Source of the DNA: Parahaliea maris
GTDB lineage: Bacteria > Pseudomonadota > Gammaproteobacteria > Pseudomonadales > Halieaceae
NCBI RefSeq assembly: GCF_008064665.1
Contig: NZ_VRZA01000003.1
Coordinates: forward strand, 186,001-250,000
Direction of reading: 5' to 3'
Length of the DNA stretch: 64,000 nucleotides
Within the stretch, counting starts at the first letter, position 1; each line of letters begins with the position of its first letter. A program made the translations under genes and the position numbers. Below the pieces are notes generated by a model. That model made no database searches. It had not been told where the DNA came from and worked only from the letters and a program-made list of their open reading frames with translations. This document shows positions 59,241 through 64,000 of this stretch, in pieces.

Positions 59241-60551
59241 TCAGGACTCGCTGTCGAGAGCCGCGGCAGCGCGCGCCCGCTTGTCGCGCAGGCCCAGGAT
59301 GTTGACCCCTTTCAGCAGGGTGAGCGCTTCGTAGAGCTGGTTGTCAGTCGCCAGCAGGCCGTTCACGCTGCGACTGGCGGGGCGCCCGGCGTCGCCGTTG
59401 GCGTTGTCGAGGTGGCCCGACAGGTCCGCCTCGCTGATCTGGCGCGAGGTGTCGTAGGCCGTCACCCTGGCCCGCTCCACCTGGATGTCGGGTTCAATCC
59501 CCGAGGCCTGGATGGAGCGGCCGTTGGGGGTGAAGTAGAGCGCGGTGGTCAGCTTGACTGCGCGGGACTCGGAGATGGGCAGTACCGTTTGCACCGAACC
59601 CTTGCCGAAGCTGTTGGTGCCCATGATGACCGCGCGGCCGTGATCCTGCAGGGCCCCGGCCACAATCTCCGAAGCGCTGGCAGAGCCGCCGTTGATCAGT
59701 ACTACCATGGGAATGCCGTCGGTTGAGTCCGCCGGCTGGGCTTCGTAGCGTACGTCGGAGTTGGCCAGCCGGCCTTCGGTATAGACCACCAGCCCGCCGT
59801 CCATGAACAGGTCCGCCACGTCGACGCTGGCCCGCAGGACCCCGCCAGGATTGTTGCGCAGGTCCAGCACCAGGCCTTTCAGCTTGCCTTTTTCCTTGAG
59901 TTTGGACAGGGAGGCGCTAACGTCCTCGCCGGTATGATTCTGGAACTGGGCAATGCGAATGTAGCCGTAACCGGGCTCCAGTTCCCGCTCGCGCACGCTG
60001 GCCACCTTGATGGTGTCGCGTTTCAGGGTCACCTCAAAGGGCTCGGTTTCCCCGGGTCGGCCGATGGTCAGCTGGATTTCGCTGCCTTTCGGGCCGCGCA
60101 TTTCATCGATAGCCTCATTGAGGCTCATGCCTTTGACCGGCTGCTTGTCCAGCTTGAGGATGATATCCCCGGTCTGCAGCCCGGCCTCGGCGGCAGGGGA
60201 GCCGTCGATGGGGGCAATGATCTTGACGTAGCCGTCTTCCATGCCGACTTCCAGGCCCAGCCCGCTGAACTCGCCGGTAGTGTTGGATTGCAGGTCCTCG
60301 AAGGCGTCCTTGGTGAGATAGACCGAGTGGGGGTCCAGGCTCATCAACATGCCCTGGATGGCGTACTCCAGCAATGTGGAGTCGTCGATCTCCTCGACGT
60401 AGCCGATGCGGATCTGGTTGTACACGTCGGCGAAGGTGCGCAGGTCGTCCAGTGGAAGCAGGGGCTCCTGTTCCACCGCGGCGGTCAGTGAGAGAGGAAG
60501 GCTGAGCAGGGCAGCCCCCATCAGGGTTCGGGTAAAACGGGGAATGTGCAT
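59241..60551 (-). CDS. ctpA: Carboxy-terminal processing protease CtpA (S41 family)
   Basis: A 436-residue periplasmic serine protease. A signal peptide (about residues 1-25) is followed by a helical region and the PDZ domain (YVKIIAPIDGSPAAEAGLQTGDIILKLD). The catalytic Ser lies in INGGSASASEIVAGAL (290-295) and Lys317 in GTNSFGKGSVQ. In Pseudomonas the CtpA protease degrades peptidoglycan hydrolases and needs an adaptor; here it lies next to envC, which activates amidases. The ATG at 60551 is chosen; a long frame upstream has no better start. It ends 31 nt before the yibQ start. Confidence 0.95.
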   Translation of the reverse strand: MHIPRFTRTLMGAALLSLPLSLTAAVEQEPLLPLDDLRTFADVYNQIRIGYVEEIDDSTLLEYAIQGMLMSLDPHSVYLTKDAFEDLQSNTTGEFSGLGLEVGMEDGYVKIIAPIDGSPAAEAGLQTGDIILKLDKQPVKGMSLNEAIDEMRGPKGSEIQLTIGRPGETEPFEVTLKRDTIKVASVRERELEPGYGYIRIAQFQNHTGEDVSASLSKLKEKGKLKGLVLDLRNNPGGVLRASVDVADLFMDGGLVVYTEGRLANSDVRYEAQPADSTDGIPMVVLINGGSASASEIVAGALQDHGRAVIMGTNSFGKGSVQTVLPISESRAVKLTTALYFTPNGRSIQASGIEPDIQVERARVTAYDTSRQISEADLSGHLDNANGDAGRPASRSVNGLLATDNQLYEALTLLKGVNILGLRDKRARAAAALDSES

Positions 60552-60639
60552 GATTACCGCCACTGGGGCCCGGGGCCGGTGCATTGAAAAAACAAGTGGC
60601 CTCCAGTGTAACCCAAAGCCCGGTCGGCGTGGCAGGGGC

Positions 60640-60682
60640 CCTGAACCGGTAACCCTGAACCGGTAACCTGGAGCCAGCGTAA
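60640..60682. repeat. 14-bp tandem repeat directly after the envC stop codon
   Basis: Two exact units, CCTGAACCGGTAAC, at 60640-60653 and 60654-60667 are followed by a diverged third (60668-60682) that abuts the envC TAG. The array lies between the envC 3' end and the ctpA start on the minus strand. Confidence 0.85.
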
Positions 60683-61822
60683 CTAGCCCCGGCACCACTT
60701 GGCGGGGTCCACCGGCTTGCCCTTGTGGCGAATCTCGAAATAGAGGGCGGGCCGTTCGAGCCCGCCACTTTCGCCGACGCTGCCGATCTCCGCACCGGCC
60801 TGAACCCACTCGCCCACCTCTCGCAGCAGGCTCTGGTTGTGGGCGTAAAGGCTCATGTAGCCATCGCCGTGATCGATGATCAGCAGCAGGCCGGAGCCGC
60901 GGAACCAGTCGGCGTAGACCACCCGGCCGTGATGGATGGCGCGCACGGGCTGGCCTGCCGCGGCGGGTATGTTCACCCCCTGCCAGGTCATTTTACCGTC
61001 GTTGCGGGAGCGGCCGAAGCGGTTGCTGGGTTTACCGGCCACTGGCCAGGGCATTTTGCCGCGGGCGGTGGTAAAGGGCTGGGCATTGTCCGGCAGGGCC
61101 ATGTCGATCACGGCGCGCTGGATGGTTTCCAGCAGTTGCTCCAGTTCCTTCTGGTCTTTCTTCAGCTGCGCCAGGGCATCCCCCTTGGAGTTGATATCCG
61201 CGGCCAGTCGCTCGGCGGCCTCCTGGCGGACTCCTTTTTGTTTCTCCAGCGTGGCCTGTTCGCTGGCCAGGGTCTGCTGGCGCGCGGCCAGCTCGGAGCG
61301 CTGTGCCTCGATGTCCCGCTGCACCGCAGCCAGTTCCTCGAGCGTCTTGCGGAAGGCCTCGATCTGCTCGTTGCGCGCATCGAAAAAATAGCGGTAGTAG
61401 GCCATGGCCCGGGCCAGGGTGTGCGGCGCCTCCTGGTTCAGCAGCACCTTGACCTGGTCCTGACGACCTATCTTCCAGGCGGTTTCAAGCTCCAGGGCAA
61501 GCCGTTCCTGCTGGGCGGTGCGGCGCTGTTCGAGCTCAGCTTGCTGCCCGCTCAGGGAAGCCAGCTCAGCCTCGGTGCTGGAGATATCTGCCCGGGTTGC
61601 TGCAATCTGTTGCTGCAGGCGGCCGAGCGCCGTCTCCGCCTCGCGCAGCTGTGCCAGCAGCTTGTCGCGACGGCTGCGGGCACTGCTCAGTTCGCGATCG
61701 AGCTGTTTGATCTCACCCTGCAGGGCGTTCAGTTTGGCGCGAGTCTGTTCCTCGTCAGTCTGGGCCAGGCCCGCGGGGGCCGCCAGCAGTAGCGCCAGCA
61801 GCAGAACAGACCGGGACCTCAC
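60683..61822 (-). CDS. envC: EnvC-like murein hydrolase activator (degenerate LytM/M23)
   Basis: A 379-residue exported protein. After a signal peptide (about residues 1-20) comes a long coiled coil (to about residue 250, for example IKQLDRELSSARSRRDKLLAQL). The C-terminal LytM domain (VNIPAAAGQPVRAIHHGRVVY, LLLIIDHGDGYMSLYAHNQSL) lacks a full set of zinc ligands: the first His is Asn in this sequence. Such inactive LytM proteins recruit and activate amidases at the division septum. It starts 4 nt after the gpmI stop. This gene order (gpmI-envC-ctpA-yibQ) is conserved in pseudomonads. Confidence 0.93.
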   Translation of the reverse strand: MRSRSVLLLALLLAAPAGLAQTDEEQTRAKLNALQGEIKQLDRELSSARSRRDKLLAQLREAETALGRLQQQIAATRADISSTEAELASLSGQQAELEQRRTAQQERLALELETAWKIGRQDQVKVLLNQEAPHTLARAMAYYRYFFDARNEQIEAFRKTLEELAAVQRDIEAQRSELAARQQTLASEQATLEKQKGVRQEAAERLAADINSKGDALAQLKKDQKELEQLLETIQRAVIDMALPDNAQPFTTARGKMPWPVAGKPSNRFGRSRNDGKMTWQGVNIPAAAGQPVRAIHHGRVVYADWFRGSGLLLIIDHGDGYMSLYAHNQSLLREVGEWVQAGAEIGSVGESGGLERPALYFEIRHKGKPVDPAKWCRG

Positions 61823-61826
61823 TGGT

Positions 61827-63374
61827 TCAGGCGAGAGGGCGGGTGAGGTTGTGGCCGGTCATCTCTTCCGGCTGCGGCAGGTCCATCAGCGCCAGCAGGG
61901 TGGGGGCGATGTCGGCCAGGATACCGCCAGCGGGGTCGAGGCTGAGCTGGCGCCCGCCGAGGTAAACCAGCGGCACGTGTTCAGTCGTGTGCTGGGTGTG
62001 CTTCTGGCCCGACTCGTAATCCTGCATCTGTTCGCAGTTGCCGTGGTCTGCGGTCACCAGGGCCTGGCCGCCGTGCTCCAGCAGGGCGGTTTCTATCCGC
62101 CCCAGACATTCGTCGAGGGCCTCCACGGCCTTCACCGCCGCTTCGTAAACGCCGGTGTGCCCGACCATGTCACCGTTGGCGTAGTTGCACACGATGAGAT
62201 CGTACTTGCCGGAGCCGATGGCCTCGACCAGCTTGTCGGTCAGCTCCGGGGCGCTCATTTCCGGTTTGAGGTCGTAGGTGGCCACGTCTGGCGACGGGAT
62301 CATCACTCGCTCCTCCCCCGGAAATTCCTGCTCGCGGCCGCCGCTGAAGAAGAAGGTGACATGGGCGTACTTTTCAGTCTCGGCGATTCGCAGCTGGGTC
62401 ATGTGGCGCTGGGCCAGGTAGTCGCCCAGCACGTTGCTCAGGCTCTCGGGCGGGAAGGCGCAGGGAGCGTCCAGGCTGGCGGCGTACTCGGTGGTGGTCA
62501 CAAAGGCGGCCAGTGTCGGCACGCTCCCGCGATCGAAGCCGTCGAAGTCGCGATCGAGGAAGGTGTGGGACAGCTGGCGGGCGCGGTCGGCGCGGAAATT
62601 CATGAACAGCACCGCGTCGCCGTCGACGATGGCTGCGTCGGAGCCACCAATCAGCGTGGGCTGCACAAACTCGTCATTCTCGTCGCGCTCGTAGGCCGCG
62701 GCCAGGGCGTCGCCGGTGGAGGCGGCGCTGTAGGGAGCTTCGGCGCGCACCAGCAGGTCCCAGGCGCCCTCGATACGATCCCAGCGGTTATCCCGGTCCA
62801 TGGCGTAATAGCGGCCGACCATGCTGGCGACCCGGCCACAGCCCAGCTCGGCAAAGGCCGCGTCGGCCTTGGCCAGTGACGCTTCGGCACTGCGCGGCGG
62901 GGTATCGCGCCCGTCGAGGAAGGCGTGCAGATAGACCCGTGTGGCGCCGCGTTTTGCTGCCAGGCGAACCGCCGCCAGGATCTGGTCCTCGTGGCTGTGA
63001 ACGCCGCCGGGTGACAGCAGGCCCAGTACGTGCACGGCGCCGCCGTTGGCAATCGCCTTGTCGATGGCGTCCGTGTAGACCGGGTTGGTGTCGAAACTGC
63101 CGTCGGCGATGGCCTTGTCGATGCGGGTGATGTTCTGGTAGATGATCCGCCCGGCGCCGAGGCTCATGTGCCCCACTTCGGAATTGCCCATCTGCCCATC
63201 CGGCAGGCCCACGTCCAGGCCCGAGCCGGAGATCAGGGTATGGGGGGAGTCCCGCCACAGGCGGTCCCATACCGGGGTGGCAGCGTTGGCGATGGCATTG
63301 TCGCGGGTGTCCTCGCGGTAACCGAAGCCGTCTAGCACAATCAGTACGGTGGGTTTTTTGCCTGTATCGCTCAT
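61827..63374 (-). CDS. gpmI: 2,3-bisphosphoglycerate-independent phosphoglycerate mutase
   Basis: A 515-residue manganese-dependent mutase of glycolysis and gluconeogenesis, the usual length. Asp15 in LDGFGYR and the phospho-acceptor S65 in [13 protein letters not shown] are in place. [12 protein letters not shown] and [13 protein letters not shown], then [11 protein letters not shown] complete the alkaline-phosphatase-fold metal sites. The ATG at 63374 begins [16 protein letters not shown]; the frame is open upstream without a better start. It leads the gpmI-envC-ctpA-yibQ unit and is divergent from the last gene in the window. Confidence 0.97.
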   Translation of the reverse strand: MSDTGKKPTVLIVLDGFGYREDTRDNAIANAATPVWDRLWRDSPHTLISGSGLDVGLPDGQMGNSEVGHMSLGAGRIIYQNITRIDKAIADGSFDTNPVYTDAIDKAIANGGAVHVLGLLSPGGVHSHEDQILAAVRLAAKRGATRVYLHAFLDGRDTPPRSAEASLAKADAAFAELGCGRVASMVGRYYAMDRDNRWDRIEGAWDLLVRAEAPYSAASTGDALAAAYERDENDEFVQPTLIGGSDAAIVDGDAVLFMNFRADRARQLSHTFLDRDFDGFDRGSVPTLAAFVTTTEYAASLDAPCAFPPESLSNVLGDYLAQRHMTQLRIAETEKYAHVTFFFSGGREQEFPGEERVMIPSPDVATYDLKPEMSAPELTDKLVEAIGSGKYDLIVCNYANGDMVGHTGVYEAAVKAVEALDECLGRIETALLEHGGQALVTADHGNCEQMQDYESGQKHTQHTTEHVPLVYLGGRQLSLDPAGGILADIAPTLLALMDLPQPEEMTGHNLTRPLA

Positions 63375-63597
63375 GTCTCGTCCAGGTGAATTCACAGCAA
63401 AGAGAACTCCCCATTTTACATTGTCTGGCGCGCGATGGCAGGGGCTCGCGAGTCCGTGGCCTCCGGGTTCCCCCGCCATTGGGCCGCCCCGGTGCGCCGC
63501 TGGTTGCGGGGGTGGGGGAGGGAGGGGGCAAGGGGTGGGTGAAAGCCGGGTAAAAAGCGGGTTAGAGTGTGGGCCAAACCACTGGGAGGAAATCACC

Positions 63598-64000
63598 GTG
63601 TTTCGACTGGCCCTGCTATTGCTGAGTTGCAGCCTGATCTGGAGCGCCGCCGCCTTTGACCCGGTCGCCGAGGACCCGGCTTTCGACAGCGACTATCCGC
63701 CCGCGATTGCGGAACTCGCTTTCGACAGTGACGGCTACCGCCTGCCGGGGCTGATGTACATAGCAACGGGCCCGGGGCCCCATCCCACCGTTGTGCTGTT
63801 ACACGGCATTCCCGGCACCGAGAAAAACCTCGATCTGGCGCAGGTGCTGCGGCGGGCGGGATTCAACGTGCTGTTTTTTCACTACCGGGGAGCCTGGGGC
63901 GCCGAGGGTGATTACTCGATACTCACGGTGGATGACGATGCCCTGGCTGCCCTCGCCTTCCTGCGCCAGGACGAGGTGGCGGCCCGCTACCGGGTCGACC
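63598..64000 (+). CDS. Secreted alpha/beta hydrolase, truncated by the window end
   Basis: The frame starts with GTG at 63598, supported by GGAGG at 63585-63589, and runs off the window after 134 codons. A hydrophobic leader ([19 protein letters not shown]) contains LLSC, so it is a signal peptide or a lipoprotein anchor. [16 protein letters not shown] is an oxyanion-loop region, and [15 protein letters not shown] is the typical next strand of acylaminoacyl-peptidase-like alpha/beta hydrolases. The nucleophile lies beyond the edge. It is divergent from gpmI across about 220 nt. Confidence 0.78.
   Translation, partial: MFRLALLLLSCSLIWSAAAFDPVAEDPAFDSDYPPAIAELAFDSDGYRLPGLMYIATGPGPHPTVVLLHGIPGTEKNLDLAQVLRRAGFNVLFFHYRGAWGAEGDYSILTVDDDALAALAFLRQDEVAARYRVD

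Overview
The window reads as one stretch of a GC-rich gammaproteobacterial chromosome. WaaA, TolC, RdgC, the Fe-S trafficking protein YggX, hisBHAF, an encoded-CCA tRNA-Phe and Pseudomonas-like local gene orders (tolC-yqiB-cpdA-parE; yggX-mutY near hisBHAF; yibQ-ctpA-envC-gpmI) all support this. A marine Cellvibrionales/Halieaceae-type organism is my best guess, but that is inference. No phage, transposase, CRISPR array or rRNA was seen. No gene-free stretch exceeds 300 bases; the longest (33922-34204, 283 bp) holds the tRNA and two terminators.

Layout. 1-6040: envelope glycan genes (GT4 glycosyltransferase, two methyltransferases, an alpha/alpha-toroid 'prenyltransferase-like' protein, waaA) converging on tolC. 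6291-9551: yqiB-cpdA-parE, ending in a 13-bp tandem array. 9678-14248: YceI protein, epoxide-hydrolase-like enzyme, a small secreted unknown and an octahaem cytochrome with HEAT and TPR repeats. 14297-19515: a glycosyltransferase/PAP2 pair, a class I amidotransferase, and a SpoIIE-type phosphatase/kinase with its STAS antagonist. 19541-22733: glyoxalase-type protein, flavoprotein, rdgC. 22763-29008: an RND permease and adaptor downstream of an AlgZ/AlgR-type LytTR two-component system. 29165-33921: small genes, a DAO flavoprotein ending in a second 13-bp array, and a secreted amidohydrolase. 33930-34152: tRNA-Phe and a duplicated copy of its 3' end plus terminator.

34205-43730 is the clearest accessory system: hydroxyproline catabolism. 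One arm handles trans-4-hydroxyproline (Cys/Cys epimerase, flavin D-hydroxyproline dehydrogenase, DapA-family deaminase, ketoglutarate-semialdehyde dehydrogenase). The other handles trans-3-hydroxyproline (Cys/Thr dehydratase, ornithine-cyclodeaminase-family reductase). A prolidase-like secreted amidohydrolase may supply substrate. A GntR/FCD regulator with two consecutive winged helices is the likely controller, and related dyad sequences lie upstream of both catabolic arms.

43731-48911 holds yggX-mutY, an SDR and hisBHAF. 48992-58302 is accessory: a membrane alpha/beta hydrolase, a Cys-rich lipoprotein, an RcnB/CigR-like protein, a second RND pump and a secreted arylsulfatase. 58439-63374 is the conserved yibQ-ctpA-envC-gpmI block (cell separation, periplasmic proteolysis, glycolysis), followed by a truncated alpha/beta hydrolase at the window end.
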